Source of the DNA: a virus
Direction: 5' to 3' (one strand)
Virus record (IMG/VR): IMGVR_UViG_3300045918_000038
Span: 1 to 40,097 of that record
DNA: 40,097 nucleotides
Position 1 is the first letter of the stretch; every line of letters starts with the position of its first letter. Under the pieces are notes generated by a model, which did not search any database, was not told the DNA's origin, and was given only the letters and a program-made list of their open reading frames with translations. This document shows, piece by piece, positions 7,817-15,411 of this stretch. The position numbers and the translations under genes were made by a program.

Positions 7817-7909
7817 ATGACCTACCTGCACCATCTCGCACACTGCAACGCTATGCACATCAAGCCACTGAGCTACGTGCGCTTTCTGACCATCATCAAC
7901 TCACTGTAA
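7817..7909 (+). CDS. Very small early ORF (30 aa), possible leader peptide
   Basis: ATG at 7817 to TAA at 7907-7909 encodes 30 residues, MTYLHHLAHCNAMHIKPLSY followed by a short hydrophobic end. No strong Shine-Dalgarno is visible. Its position as first ORF after the candidate early promoter and the good spacing to the next gene make it plausible. Four His in the first 14 residues are unusual. It may equally be untranslated leader. Confidence 0.4.
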   Translation: MTYLHHLAHCNAMHIKPLSYVRFLTIINSL

Positions 7910-7927
7910 CTACTTGGAGCTAAGACC

Positions 7928-8254
7928 ATGAAACAAACTGTTGACCTGTACACCTTCCGCCGTGACTTTGAACAATGTCGACCTACTAACTTCAGCTATG
8001 AGGGTTTACAGGTGCTATTCGACTATTTAGAAGCCTATGAGAGCGATTGTGGGACCGAGTTAGAGCTTGACGTTATCGCACTGTGCTGTGAGTACAGCGA
8101 AGACACCTACGAAGATGTGGCTTCTAATTACGGTATCGACATTACAGACTGTAATTACCATACCAGCCTACGCGACACCGTGGTCGACTACTTAGAAGGC
8201 GAAACCGTGGTGTGCGGTACTCTTGACGATACCGTTATATACCAAATCTTTTAA
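7928..8254 (+). CDS. Acidic early protein, conserved phage type
   Basis: 108 residues, strongly acidic, starting at an ATG with GGAG eight bases upstream. The segment LFDYLEAYESDCGTELELDV followed by IALCCEYSE matches a pattern I know from many small uncharacterised phage early proteins. No catalytic motif or membrane segment is visible. The acidity would suit a DNA mimic or a host-enzyme inhibitor, but that is speculation. First robust gene of the 7.9-9.4 kb early cluster. Confidence 0.75.
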   Translation: MKQTVDLYTFRRDFEQCRPTNFSYEGLQVLFDYLEAYESDCGTELELDVIALCCEYSEDTYEDVASNYGIDITDCNYHTSLRDTVVDYLEGETVVCGTLDDTVIYQIF

Positions 8255-8262
8255 GGCTTGAT

Positions 8263-8358
8263 ATGACCCCAAGAGAATGGATTGAAGGCATAGCGTGCGG
8301 CCTGGTCATTAGCTCGCCACTATGGATACAAATAATTTTTGAATTGATTGGAGAATAA
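8263..8358 (+). CDS. Small single-pass membrane protein (31 aa)
   Basis: ATG 8263 to TAA 8356-8358: MTPREWIEGIACGLVISSPL, then a hydrophobic stretch ending FELIGE. One membrane helix is predicted at residues 9-27. A weak AAGG precedes the start. It is followed with four bases between stop and next ATG, whose GGAG lies in its last codons. Function unknown. Confidence 0.5.
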   Translation: MTPREWIEGIACGLVISSPLWIQIIFELIGE

Positions 8359-8362
8359 CGCT

Positions 8363-8620
8363 ATGTACTATTTCGTAGAGATAACAGACACATTTGGTGG
8401 CGAAGCCAACTACTCGTGGGTAACACGTCATAAGGTGTTAGCTAACACTGTACGCGGTGCCATGTGGAAAGTATCGCGCGATAGCGGCCTATCGTGGTGC
8501 CGTGTGGGGGACTATTGCGATATGACGCGTTACGACAGCAGATCGGGCGCCACATGCGCGTTCGTATCCTTGTTTGATACCGATACACACTCAGACTATT
8601 TGAACATCAACACAATTTAG
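8363..8620 (+). CDS. Conserved small phage protein
   Basis: 85 residues starting MYYFVEITDTFGGEANYSWV. I choose ATG 8363 because GGAG lies at good spacing, while upstream in-frame starts lie inside the preceding ORF. The opening resembles a widespread uncharacterised phage protein with an ITDTFGGEANYSWV signature. It appears globular with alternating beta strands and no cysteine cluster of note. Function unknown; early expression is inferred from context. Confidence 0.75.
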   Translation: MYYFVEITDTFGGEANYSWVTRHKVLANTVRGAMWKVSRDSGLSWCRVGDYCDMTRYDSRSGATCAFVSLFDTDTHSDYLNINTI

Positions 8621-8632
8621 GAGAATAAGATC

Positions 8633-8764
8633 ATGCTTACTAAACGTAAAACCCGGTTCACATGGCGTGAATGGTCATACACCAGTGCAGAGGAAAGCCT
8701 ATTCAGTCTTACCCGTAGTGAACTGTTCATTTATCGCGCTATCGAAAAAGGAGAGACAGAATGA
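8633..8764 (+). CDS. Small basic early protein (43 aa)
   Basis: ATG 8633 to TGA 8762-8764, with AGGAG eight bases upstream. It begins MLTKRKTRFTWREWSYTSAE, basic and aromatic at the N-terminus, acidic at the C-terminus. The stop overlaps the next start (ATGA). No known family recognised. Confidence 0.65.
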   Translation: MLTKRKTRFTWREWSYTSAEESLFSLTRSELFIYRAIEKGETE

Positions 8765-9042
8765 ACACACTTAAGTTGAGAGAATTCACCCGGTCCAATG
8801 GCATCGCGTGGCCAGGATGCTATCCAGTGGTTGCCATTATGGGTGACTGTGAGTGTATGTGCGCTAAGTGTATCCGTGACAATTACAAGCTAGTGCTACG
8901 TGCTACTAGGGATAGTGGGACCGATGAACAGTGGGAATTCTCCGAGCCTATGATCCATTGGGAAGGAGATGCAATTATCTGTGCACATTGTGGTGAGGGT
9001 GTGGAATCAGCCTATGGAAACCCTGAAGGGGAAGCAGAATGA
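8761..9042 (+). CDS. Putative zinc-binding phage protein
   Basis: 93 residues with two cysteine groups: GDCECMCAKC (28-37) and CAHCGEGVESAYG near residues 75-87, suggesting one or two zinc sites. The WPGCYPVVAIMGD opening and the HCGE...ESAYG end fit an uncharacterised family common in phages of Proteobacteria. AAGGAG precedes the ATG. It overlaps both neighbours by 4 bases (ATGA), so it is translationally coupled. Confidence 0.75.
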   Translation: MNTLKLREFTRSNGIAWPGCYPVVAIMGDCECMCAKCIRDNYKLVLRATRDSGTDEQWEFSEPMIHWEGDAIICAHCGEGVESAYGNPEGEAE

Positions 9043-9188
9043 AAACCCAAATAGCAGACTTCTATCTCACGTTTCTTAATGACTGGTTGACAGTAGAGCG
9101 CTATGCCGAATGGCTTGATATGTCAGTAACTGACTGCGAATCCCTACTACGCATGGGCAGACAGTACCATGGGGAGCGCACCGAATGA
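9039..9188 (+). CDS. Small helical early protein (49 aa)
   Basis: ATG 9039 to TGA 9186-9188: MKTQIADFYLTFLNDWLTVE and on to RQYHGERTE. The LTVERYAEWLDMSVTDCESL stretch has a helix-turn-helix-like spacing, as in a minimal DNA-binding or excisionase-like fold, but it is too short to be sure. Coupled to both neighbours by ATGA overlaps. Confidence 0.65.
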   Translation: MKTQIADFYLTFLNDWLTVERYAEWLDMSVTDCESLLRMGRQYHGERTE

Positions 9189-9247
9189 CCATAGCACTAA
9201 TAACCCTGGGTATCGTGTTCATTGTCACAGCCACACTTGACGCATAA
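9185..9247 (+). CDS. Tiny membrane peptide (20 aa)
   Basis: ATG 9185 to TAA 9245-9247: MTIALITLGIVFIVTATLDA, essentially one hydrophobic helix. GGAG precedes it by eight bases and it overlaps the previous stop. Small hydrophobic peptides occur in many phage early regions; function unknown. Confidence 0.45.
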   Translation: MTIALITLGIVFIVTATLDA

Positions 9248-9260
9248 AGGAGAATTTAAA

Positions 9261-9416
9261 ATGCGTAAAACTATCTATTTTCATGAGTTGCCTATTGGTG
9301 CAAAATTTCACTGTAACGGTAACTCATGCATCAAGAAAAGCACTAGAACGGCATGGATAAGCCCAACCCTATGGTTTTACTTTGGTATGCGTGAGGGTGT
9401 TTCTATCGAAGTCTGA
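9261..9416 (+). CDS. Conserved small phage protein with CNGN/CIKKS motif
   Basis: 51 residues. Start chosen at ATG 9261 because AAGGAG lies directly upstream. The FHELPIGAKFHCNGNSCIKK block (7-26) followed by S-TRTAW is a pattern found in many uncharacterised small phage proteins. It is the last gene before the terminator at 9473, ending the first early unit. Confidence 0.7.
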   Translation: MRKTIYFHELPIGAKFHCNGNSCIKKSTRTAWISPTLWFYFGMREGVSIEV

Positions 9417-9472
9417 TACACTCTAACCCGCTAGTGTTATCTCCCTGATGTAGTGGCGTGCTGCACTACTTA

Positions 9473-9507
9473 ACCCGGACCTGTAGAAATACAGTCCGGG
9501 TATTTTT
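9473..9507 (+). terminator. Strong rho-independent terminator ending early cluster
   Basis: ACCCGGAC-c-TGTA, a GAAA tetraloop, then TACAGTCCGGGT form a 12-bp stem with one bulged C, followed by ATTTTTT. It stops plus-strand transcription just before the convergent primase-helicase gene ends at 9511. The minus-strand side lacks a good U run. Confidence 0.9.
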
Positions 9508-9510
9508 TGG

Positions 9511-12039
9511 TCACTCCATTGTCTCAGGGTCAAACCCCTTTACAAACCGCCGTGGGGTGTACTGCCCCTTAGCTAACACAATGGCACGCGATGCATCCTG
9601 CCTGCGCTGTTTGGCTTTAATGATCTCTATTCGGTATGCCTCATGCTGCACCGCTATACCGGGGTTAATAGCCCATGTTTTCCTGTCCCGATTATCGTTG
9701 ATCACTGTAACCCAGTGGCATAGTTCCAATGGCTCCATGGCATCCGTTATCGCTTGGTGTACCTGATGGCGCGGAATGTTCAATAGTCTGTTCTTAGCTG
9801 CATGCTTTAACTCAGGTAGGGATACCGTGGGCACGTTACCCGACAGCGTCACGATACGGTCCGCAATCCAGCGCTCCAAGCTATCGTCAGTCAGCCCACC
9901 CGTATCACCCAGTGCATAACGGTACGCTGGCACCAGATACCCTTTGGCTATGTCAATAGCTTTGGAAGTCGTATAGGCAGGAATCAGGGTGCTATAGGGT
10001 GAGGTTAGAACGTGCATCAAAAGTATGATGCGGCCACATGTGCCTTCCAACTTACCAAACGCCTGCATAAAGACGGGGTCAGCCTTGAGTAAGCGCTCAT
10101 CAGCTTTGGTCTGCTCGTACCATAGCTGGAAATCACGAAATAATTGGTATGACTCTGAGTCCAGCTTATAGGTCGTGATTGGGAGCGCGTAGATTTCCCT
10201 GACTTTCATTTCCCACTGGTGCTTAGTGGTGAACATATCAGGCAGTGGCTCACCACGTTTGGTGTGGTGTGCTGATAGGACTGCGGGGATAAAGCGCTGC
10301 AGTAGACCATCATTAGACATTTGACGCAGCTTCTCACGGAACACAGCAGGCTGGATATTCCCATAGATAGCCACTGCCATGTTAGACGCATAGATGGTAT
10401 TCTGCTCACCCACACGATCCATAGCATAGGGGTCGGCCTCATAGGACTTAGTCCAGCAGGACCGATCCTCACCCGAGCGTGGGTCCGTCAGCTTACTCAC
10501 CCAGCTTGACATCTCATCCAGGTGGCACATCACACCCCTAGGTCTATCTGCCACTATACGCACCAGCTTCTGACTGGTGATGTCATTGACTACCAGCTTG
10601 ATATCCACGGGCTTGGATGGGGGTTCTGGTGCCACTGGTGGCAGGGTCGAGTTGTCTAGCTGCCCGGTCAAGATAGTCTCGGTGTTCTGCCCTGCTGCCA
10701 GCATATAGGCTTTGCGTGACTGCTGGTGCACACTGTCCAGCGCCTCCCACTCCAAGAGGGCGCGGCGGTAGCGGGTCAGATCTTCCTTCTCGATGTCGTG
10801 CAGCACACCCATCATAGGTCGGGCACCGGGTGTCTTCTTGTCTGCTGGGTCACCGATGGTCATTAGCCACAGGACAGGGGGCACCTCATACCCCGGCATC
10901 AGTTCGAGTCGGGTCTCTGCGTTGATGGCGCCGCATATGGTGGCGAGTCCTGCGAACAGGGGCACTAATGGGTCACAGCCCACCATCTCGCTCACCTCTA
11001 TAGCGCGGGTTCTGAGTACATCGGGCCATAGGCTCATGTCCATAGCAGGGGCTGGGATACGCATACCCTCAGCGACTAACTCAGGTGATGCAGGCGCTAC
11101 TGCTTTGAACAGGTCAGCCACATCAGGCATAGGGCGTTTGTAGCCGTGCTTATAGGCTATGTGGAACAGGGAGCCTGTCTTGATGCCAGTGGGGTTATCA
11201 GCCTTGAAGCTACGCCACACGATCTCGATGTCGCGTGGTCCTTTGTACTTTGTCGGTGCGGTGGCTGACCATGCGTGAAAAAACTCCAGTGCTTGGTCAA
11301 GCTGATTGACCTGTGTGCCTGCATGGTGCAGAGCCATAGCCACGGTCAGCCATTCCTCTCTATCACATTCTGCTGGTATGTGTTCCAGCGCACTACGTAT
11401 CTCATCCCACGAAGCGGATACTGTATCTGTGGGAATTGTTCGCTCCGAATCCTGTTTAGCCAAGTCTTGCCACAGATTGAGTAGGGCTTGGGGGATGGTG
11501 GGGAGGTTGTCCCAGCGTCCTCTACCACCCCATTGATACGGGCGATTGGTCAGCGGATGGATGGTAGGTGGCAGTACGTCCTGCACCGACAAGCCGTTGG
11601 TACTGGCACAGCGCAACTCATAGGCCACCTGCCGTGTGCCCGTGGGGTCGGTATAGCTGATCTTCTTGGAGGGTAGTGTGATACCGAACGGCATGGTATA
11701 GAGCAGCTTGCCCCGTGACTGTCTACCTGACTCGATGGTGACTGCATCAAGGGCACTATAGAGCGCAGTCAGATCGATACCGTGGTCCTTGAGCAGTCCC
11801 TCAGCCGAGTCCCAATGGTCGATGTCAATAGCACATGTACCACTATAGGCATGGGCCAGCCCCACACCATAACCCGGTGGCACTTGGGTTGAGTCGGTGA
11901 TCGTGTTCTCTACCTTGTTCCATGCTGGTGTGCTGGGCCCCTTGCTACCCGGTGGTATAGCCACGAGTCTCCAGCCATGTCGGATGTAGGAGTCGAAGGA
12001 GACTGGGAGGCTGTGGATGACCTGATTGGGTTGACTCAT
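9511..12039 (-). CDS. Bifunctional primase-polymerase/helicase-like replication protein
   Basis: 842 residues from ATG 12039 (an upstream in-frame start at 12096 would overlap the divergent promoter). The N-terminal Prim-Pol (AEP-type) domain shows the catalytic AIDIDHWD (D72, D74), an E141 region and a PPTIHP histidine near 161. A PriCT-like helical segment follows (about 220-310, EWLTVAMALHHAG). The C-terminal half resembles DUF3987 helicase-like proteins, with a degenerate P-loop GDPADKKTPG. It would make primers and perhaps unwind DNA at the fork. It is the only replication gene on the minus strand and converges on the 9473 terminator. No strong ribosome site precedes the ATG, only an A/T-rich leader. 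Confidence 0.85.
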   Translation of the reverse strand: MSQPNQVIHSLPVSFDSYIRHGWRLVAIPPGSKGPSTPAWNKVENTITDSTQVPPGYGVGLAHAYSGTCAIDIDHWDSAEGLLKDHGIDLTALYSALDAVTIESGRQSRGKLLYTMPFGITLPSKKISYTDPTGTRQVAYELRCASTNGLSVQDVLPPTIHPLTNRPYQWGGRGRWDNLPTIPQALLNLWQDLAKQDSERTIPTDTVSASWDEIRSALEHIPAECDREEWLTVAMALHHAGTQVNQLDQALEFFHAWSATAPTKYKGPRDIEIVWRSFKADNPTGIKTGSLFHIAYKHGYKRPMPDVADLFKAVAPASPELVAEGMRIPAPAMDMSLWPDVLRTRAIEVSEMVGCDPLVPLFAGLATICGAINAETRLELMPGYEVPPVLWLMTIGDPADKKTPGARPMMGVLHDIEKEDLTRYRRALLEWEALDSVHQQSRKAYMLAAGQNTETILTGQLDNSTLPPVAPEPPSKPVDIKLVVNDITSQKLVRIVADRPRGVMCHLDEMSSWVSKLTDPRSGEDRSCWTKSYEADPYAMDRVGEQNTIYASNMAVAIYGNIQPAVFREKLRQMSNDGLLQRFIPAVLSAHHTKRGEPLPDMFTTKHQWEMKVREIYALPITTYKLDSESYQLFRDFQLWYEQTKADERLLKADPVFMQAFGKLEGTCGRIILLMHVLTSPYSTLIPAYTTSKAIDIAKGYLVPAYRYALGDTGGLTDDSLERWIADRIVTLSGNVPTVSLPELKHAAKNRLLNIPRHQVHQAITDAMEPLELCHWVTVINDNRDRKTWAINPGIAVQHEAYRIEIIKAKQRRQDASRAIVLAKGQYTPRRFVKGFDPETME

Positions 12040-12061
12040 AAATTTATTTTTAAAAAAGTTG

Positions 12062-12089
12062 TTGACGTGTGTGCAGAGTGTACTACAAT
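12062..12089 (+). promoter_or_regulatory. Promoter of the replication operon
   Basis: TTGACG (12062-12067), a 16-base spacer, and TACAAT (12084-12089), 35 bases before the ribbon-helix-helix gene. It lies in the divergent gap with the primase-helicase. A weaker overlapping minus-strand promoter (TTGTTT and TGTAGT) may serve that gene, so one bound regulator could switch both. Confidence 0.7.
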
Positions 12090-12123
12090 CGCTCACATCT
12101 GTTAAACAATTTGAAAGGACGTG

Positions 12124-12312
12124 ATGATTAAACCAGCTAACAATTCAGTGGCAGTGCGACTAGCCCCAGCGCTGCTCCGTACCTTCACTACCAAAGCCTC
12201 TAAGTACGGTGGGCGTAGTGAAGTGATGCGAGAACTGATCCGGGCTTTCTGTGAAAACCGTTTGACTATTCAACAACCTACTACTGAAGGAACTTTGTAT
12301 GAACCTCGATGA
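12124..12312 (+). CDS. Ribbon-helix-helix DNA-binding regulator
   Basis: 62 residues. NSVAVRLAPALLRTFTTKAS gives the beta strand and first helix, and GGRSEVMRELIRAFCEN the second helix: the CopG/Arc/MetJ-type ribbon-helix-helix fold, which dimerises and binds short repeated operators. I take ATG 12124 over GTG 12121 because AAGGA spacing is better. As the first gene after the divergent promoter it is the best candidate for autoregulation of the replication genes, and possibly for binding the TGACA palindromes at 7.7 kb. Confidence 0.75.
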   Translation: MIKPANNSVAVRLAPALLRTFTTKASKYGGRSEVMRELIRAFCENRLTIQQPTTEGTLYEPR

Positions 12313-12676
12313 TATGACCTATGGGCAACTGAAGCAAATTGCTCAGATGATGAAATCTTCTATTGCACAACTGCAGCAGAGCGAGAAACCGCATCCATAC
12401 ATAGGTAAATATGTTATTGCCCGTTGCTATTCGGCTGGCGTTCATGCTGGAACTGTGGTTAGCGTAGACGGTGAAACATGCCTACTTGCAGACTCCTGCC
12501 GATTGTGGTCATGGAAAGCCAAAGACGGAGTTGCACTTTCTGGCGTTGCTCAGTCTGGTGTGCAGTCAGGTTGCAAGATTGATGTGGCAAATCCAGAAAT
12601 TTACCTGACTGGAATTTGCGAACTCATCCCATGCAGTGATGCAGCCAAGGAGTCTATCAATGGCTTCAAAAAATAA
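12299..12676 (+). CDS. Conserved phage protein, DUF6948-like
   Basis: 125 residues. The start overlaps the previous gene by 14 bases and has AAGGA seven bases upstream. A short coiled N-terminus (QLKQIAQMMKSSIAQLQQ) is followed by a beta-rich domain YIGKYVIARCYSAGVHAGTV, which resembles the DUF6948 family of phage proteins. Function unknown; these genes usually accompany replication genes. Confidence 0.75.
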   Translation: MNLDDMTYGQLKQIAQMMKSSIAQLQQSEKPHPYIGKYVIARCYSAGVHAGTVVSVDGETCLLADSCRLWSWKAKDGVALSGVAQSGVQSGCKIDVANPEIYLTGICELIPCSDAAKESINGFKK

Positions 12677-12890
12677 AACGTTTACATACAGCGATGGCGA
12701 TGGCTCTGGCTATGGCTATGGCGATGGCTCTGGCTCTGGCGATGGCTCTGGCTCTGGCTATGGCGATGGCTCTGGCTCTGGCGATGGCTCTGGCTATGGC
12801 TCTGGCTCTGGCTCTGGCTATGGCTCTGGCGATGGCTCTGGCTATGGCGATGGCTCTGGCTATGGCTCTGGCTATGGCTCTGGCTCTTAA
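12660..12890 (+). CDS. Low-complexity XG-dipeptide repeat protein
   Basis: 76 residues. After an 11-residue basic/aromatic head (MASKNKTFTYS) the whole protein is 32 consecutive X-Gly dipeptides, where X is Ser (16), Tyr (8) or Asp (8), ending in Ser. The codons are almost invariant (tct, tat or gat followed by ggc), so the DNA is a degenerate hexanucleotide repeat. There are no hydrophobic residues other than Tyr. The composition resembles SYG-type disordered segments that self-associate in eukaryotic proteins, and silk-like repeats; a similar role here is conjecture. It overlaps the upstream gene end by 17 bases. Another frame gives a Met-Ala/Leu-Ala polymer, which I regard as a shadow. Confidence 0.7.
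   Translation: MASKNKTFTYSDGDGSGYGYGDGSGSGDGSGSGYGDGSGSGDGSGYGSGSGSGYGSGDGSGYGDGSGYGSGYGSGS
12693..12884 (+). repeat. Hexanucleotide repeat tract (NNT-GGC)32
   Basis: 32 in-frame units of gatggc, tctggc or tatggc. In-frame gain or loss of units by slippage or recombination would change protein length without frameshift. Confidence 0.95.
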
Positions 12891-12910
12891 ACTTAACTTT
12901 GAAAGAAATT

Positions 12911-13336
12911 ATGACAATCGAAAATAATCTGGCATCTATTGCTAAATCTCTGGAACTGATTGCTACCGCACTGACAAAGAATGCGAATCCTACTCCTGTT
13001 GCTGCTCCTGCTCAACCTGTTTCTGTTCCTGTACCTGCTGCTCCTATAGCTGTGGTCACCCAGACACCTGCTCCCTTTGCGATGCCTGCACCTCCTGTAT
13101 TCGCACCTGTTGCTGCCCCTGCCCCAGTCGCGGCACCCATTGTGGACTCGACACCCCAAGCCTTCACAGACAAGAATGCCATGATGGACTTTGTACTGTC
13201 CAGTTACAAGGCACTTGGGTCTGAGAAGGGTGCCAAGATTCAAGACGTTCTTGTAGCTATTGGTTATAAGAACATCAATGATGTGCCACCTGCCCAGTGG
13301 GGTCAGTTGAAGGCTGGAATCGAGGCACTGAAATGA
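12911..13336 (+). CDS. Pro/Ala-linker replication-region protein
   Basis: 141 residues from ATG 12911. A short N-terminal helix (NLASIAKSLELIATALT) is joined by an about 65-residue Pro/Ala/Val-rich linker (26-80) to a C-terminal helical domain (AMMDFVLSSYKALGSEKGAK, then INDVPPAQWGQLKAGIEAL). Phages often carry such a protein next to single-strand-binding or nuclease genes; the C-terminal domain resembles rC-like domains following PAPAP linkers. It may be a replisome adaptor. No catalytic motif. Confidence 0.75.
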   Translation: MTIENNLASIAKSLELIATALTKNANPTPVAAPAQPVSVPVPAAPIAVVTQTPAPFAMPAPPVFAPVAAPAPVAAPIVDSTPQAFTDKNAMMDFVLSSYKALGSEKGAKIQDVLVAIGYKNINDVPPAQWGQLKAGIEALK

Positions 13337-13428
13337 ATAAGGAAGACTTTACAGTGATGAAGATACTCATTGGTCTTGCTACGTGCCTCGGGTTTATCTT
13401 GGGCTTTATTACAAGGGGTCTAGCATGA
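13333..13428 (+). CDS. Small membrane protein (31 aa)
   Basis: MNKEDFTVMKILIGLATCLG followed by FILGFITRGLA: one membrane helix at residues 9-27, with a positively charged end. It overlaps both neighbours (ATGA at 13333 and 13425), so it is coupled into the operon. Function unknown. Confidence 0.6.
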   Translation: MNKEDFTVMKILIGLATCLGFILGFITRGLA

Positions 13429-14696
13429 GTACCCACTCAAACCTCTCCCCATCCAAGCGGGTGCGCTGGGCTAACTGCCCTGGCTCTATTCGTGAGGAGG
13501 CCAAGTACCCATATAAGCCTAGTGGTCCTGCTGCTATCGACGGTACCCACACCCATACCCTGCTGGAGAAGTGCATCACTGACTGTAACGATGCATCCAA
13601 GTACATCGGTGTCGTGCTGACTGACCATGAGGGTGACTTCATGGTGGATGCTGAACGCGCCGAACGTGCACAGGTAGCGGTGGACTATATCGAGAAGCGT
13701 GTGGTAGACCTGAACGCTGACATCGTGATCAGTGAGCGCAAGGTGTCCACCTATGGCCTGACAGGTCGCTATGACCTCGATGGTACGGTGGACATCACGA
13801 TCCTCAGCGGTGACTCCAAGACCTTGGAGTTGATAGACTACAAAGATGGGATGAACCCAACCGACGCCAAGGAGCAGTTGGAGCAGTACGCTGTGGGTGT
13901 GGTGTCAGAGATCCAAGCTAAGGGTCACCTGTCACCAATCCACATTGTCCTGACCGTGGTCCAGCCCAAGCTGCGTATCAAGGGTATGAACCCCATTAGT
14001 ACCCGCACCATCACCCTGGGTGAACTGATGAAGATCAAAGACCAGATCGTCGCTGAAGCTGCGGCTACCGATGCACCTGACGCACCGCTGGTCGCTGGTG
14101 ACAAACAGTGCAAATACTGTGCCCATGCGGGTAGCTGTACAGCGCTGAGTCAGAAGGCACTCGGTGACTCGGGTATCGCGTTCTCTGCTGTCGATGTCAC
14201 AACACAGGCTGCGGGTAAAGAGCCTACTGAGATGACTGACCAGCAACTGGTGGAGATCATTGAGTCTGCCCCACTGCTACGTCAGATGATCGAGGGTGCT
14301 GAGGCTGAGGCTATGCGCCGCCTTGAGGCTGGTAAGACTATTGAGGGTATCAAGGCTGTACGTGGTCGTGGTAGCCGAGGCTGGTCTGTCAATGATGAGA
14401 ATGAGATGGCTGAGAAGCTGAAGAAGATGGGTCTACCCAAGGACGTTATCTGGACCACCAAGTTGATCTCTGTGGCACAGGCTGAGAAAGCCCAGTGGAC
14501 CAAGAAGAAGGGTGATGAGGAGATCAAGATGCAACTGTCCGATCGTCAGTTGAAAACCTTGAAGTCTGAGTACACAAAAACAACAGAAGGAAAATTATCT
14601 GTTGCTCCTGCTTCTGATCCACGGCCTGCTGTTACACTGTCTGTTGCACCAATGTTTACAGCGGTGCAATCTGAACTTCCTTCTTTCTTACTTTGA
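13425..14696 (+). CDS. DUF2800 Cas4-like Fe-S nuclease
   Basis: 423 residues. PD-(D/E)XK signatures: D123 (GTVD), E135-x-x-D138-Y-K140 (LELIDYKDG) and motif QLEQYAVG (151-158). One N-terminal cysteine (C18, WANCPGS) plus three C-terminal cysteines (C229, C232, C238; CKYCAHAGSC) match the four-Cys iron-sulfur arrangement of Cas4/AddB nucleases. DUF2800 proteins are found in phage replication modules beside DUF2815. A likely role is 5'-3' end resection or recombination. A Shine-Dalgarno-like AAGGGG lies upstream of ATG 13425. Confidence 0.85.
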   Translation: MSTHSNLSPSKRVRWANCPGSIREEAKYPYKPSGPAAIDGTHTHTLLEKCITDCNDASKYIGVVLTDHEGDFMVDAERAERAQVAVDYIEKRVVDLNADIVISERKVSTYGLTGRYDLDGTVDITILSGDSKTLELIDYKDGMNPTDAKEQLEQYAVGVVSEIQAKGHLSPIHIVLTVVQPKLRIKGMNPISTRTITLGELMKIKDQIVAEAAATDAPDAPLVAGDKQCKYCAHAGSCTALSQKALGDSGIAFSAVDVTTQAAGKEPTEMTDQQLVEIIESAPLLRQMIEGAEAEAMRRLEAGKTIEGIKAVRGRGSRGWSVNDENEMAEKLKKMGLPKDVIWTTKLISVAQAEKAQWTKKKGDEEIKMQLSDRQLKTLKSEYTKTTEGKLSVAPASDPRPAVTLSVAPMFTAVQSELPSFLL

Positions 14697-14713
14697 TTTA
14701 ACTGGAGATTTTT

Positions 14714-15403
14714 ATGTCTGATACCTCTAACCTGATTTTCGTTTCTGCCCGTGCCTCCTTCCCTTGGATCGTCAGTCCCCAAGAGCAAGTGAATGACAAA
14801 GGTGAGAAGACCTACAGCTACTCTGTAGACCTGATCTTCCCGCCCAATGACCCCGGTGTTGCCAAGTTCATGCAAGCCTATGCAGCCATTGCACAGGATA
14901 AATGGAAAGAGAATGCCCAAGCTGCTATGCAGCAAATCCACTCCGATAAGCGTACCCGCTGCTATGGTATGGGTGATGAGAAGAAGTCCCAAAAGACCTT
15001 CCAAATCCACCCTGGTTATGCTGGCAATAGCTACATCACTGCCCGTAACACCAACCAGCCCCAGATCATCGACGTAGATGGTAAGCAGATTGACCCAAGT
15101 AACACCTTGGCTCTGCGTGCTGTCGCATCGAAGATTTACGGTGGTGCATACGTCAATGCAGTGATCAAGCCTTGGGCACAGGCCAACACCAAGGGCATTG
15201 GTATCCGCTGTGAACTGGTGGCGATTCAGTTTGCCAAGGACGGTGAAGCGTTTGGTGCGGGTGCCCCTGCTGATGTGTCGAATATGTTCGGTGCATCCGT
15301 GTCTGCTGCCCCACAAGGTGCTAACCCCTTCGCACCACAGGCACCTGCTGCTGGTATGCCTGCTGTACCGTTTGGTGTGCCCGGTATCCCTAGTTTCATG
15401 TAA
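14714..15403 (+). CDS. DUF2815 single-stranded DNA-binding protein
   Basis: 229 residues. The start MSDTSNLIFVSARASFPWIV, with the following YSVDLIFPPND and the central KIYGGAYVNAVIKPWAQ, is characteristic of the DUF2815 ssDNA-binding family (OB-like fold). The C-terminal 40 residues are Ala/Pro/Gly-rich. GGAG precedes the ATG by eight bases. It lies directly after DUF2800 and before the polymerase region, the usual order of this module, and would coat single-stranded DNA during replication. Confidence 0.85.
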   Translation: MSDTSNLIFVSARASFPWIVSPQEQVNDKGEKTYSYSVDLIFPPNDPGVAKFMQAYAAIAQDKWKENAQAAMQQIHSDKRTRCYGMGDEKKSQKTFQIHPGYAGNSYITARNTNQPQIIDVDGKQIDPSNTLALRAVASKIYGGAYVNAVIKPWAQANTKGIGIRCELVAIQFAKDGEAFGAGAPADVSNMFGASVSAAPQGANPFAPQAPAAGMPAVPFGVPGIPSFM

Positions 15404-15411
15404 TTGAAATA

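Noticed and set aside
12693-12884. CRISPR-like repetition
   Set aside because: Contiguous six-base units without spacers, in a coding frame; not a CRISPR array.
12694-12927. Met-Ala/Leu-Ala polymer ORF in another frame of the hexanucleotide repeat
   Set aside because: A by-product of the repeat in a shifted frame; the XG frame has its own start and stop and fits the operon.
14546-15316. 256-residue minus-strand ORF
   Set aside because: Antisense to the DUF2815 gene, with no ribosome site or recognisable family.
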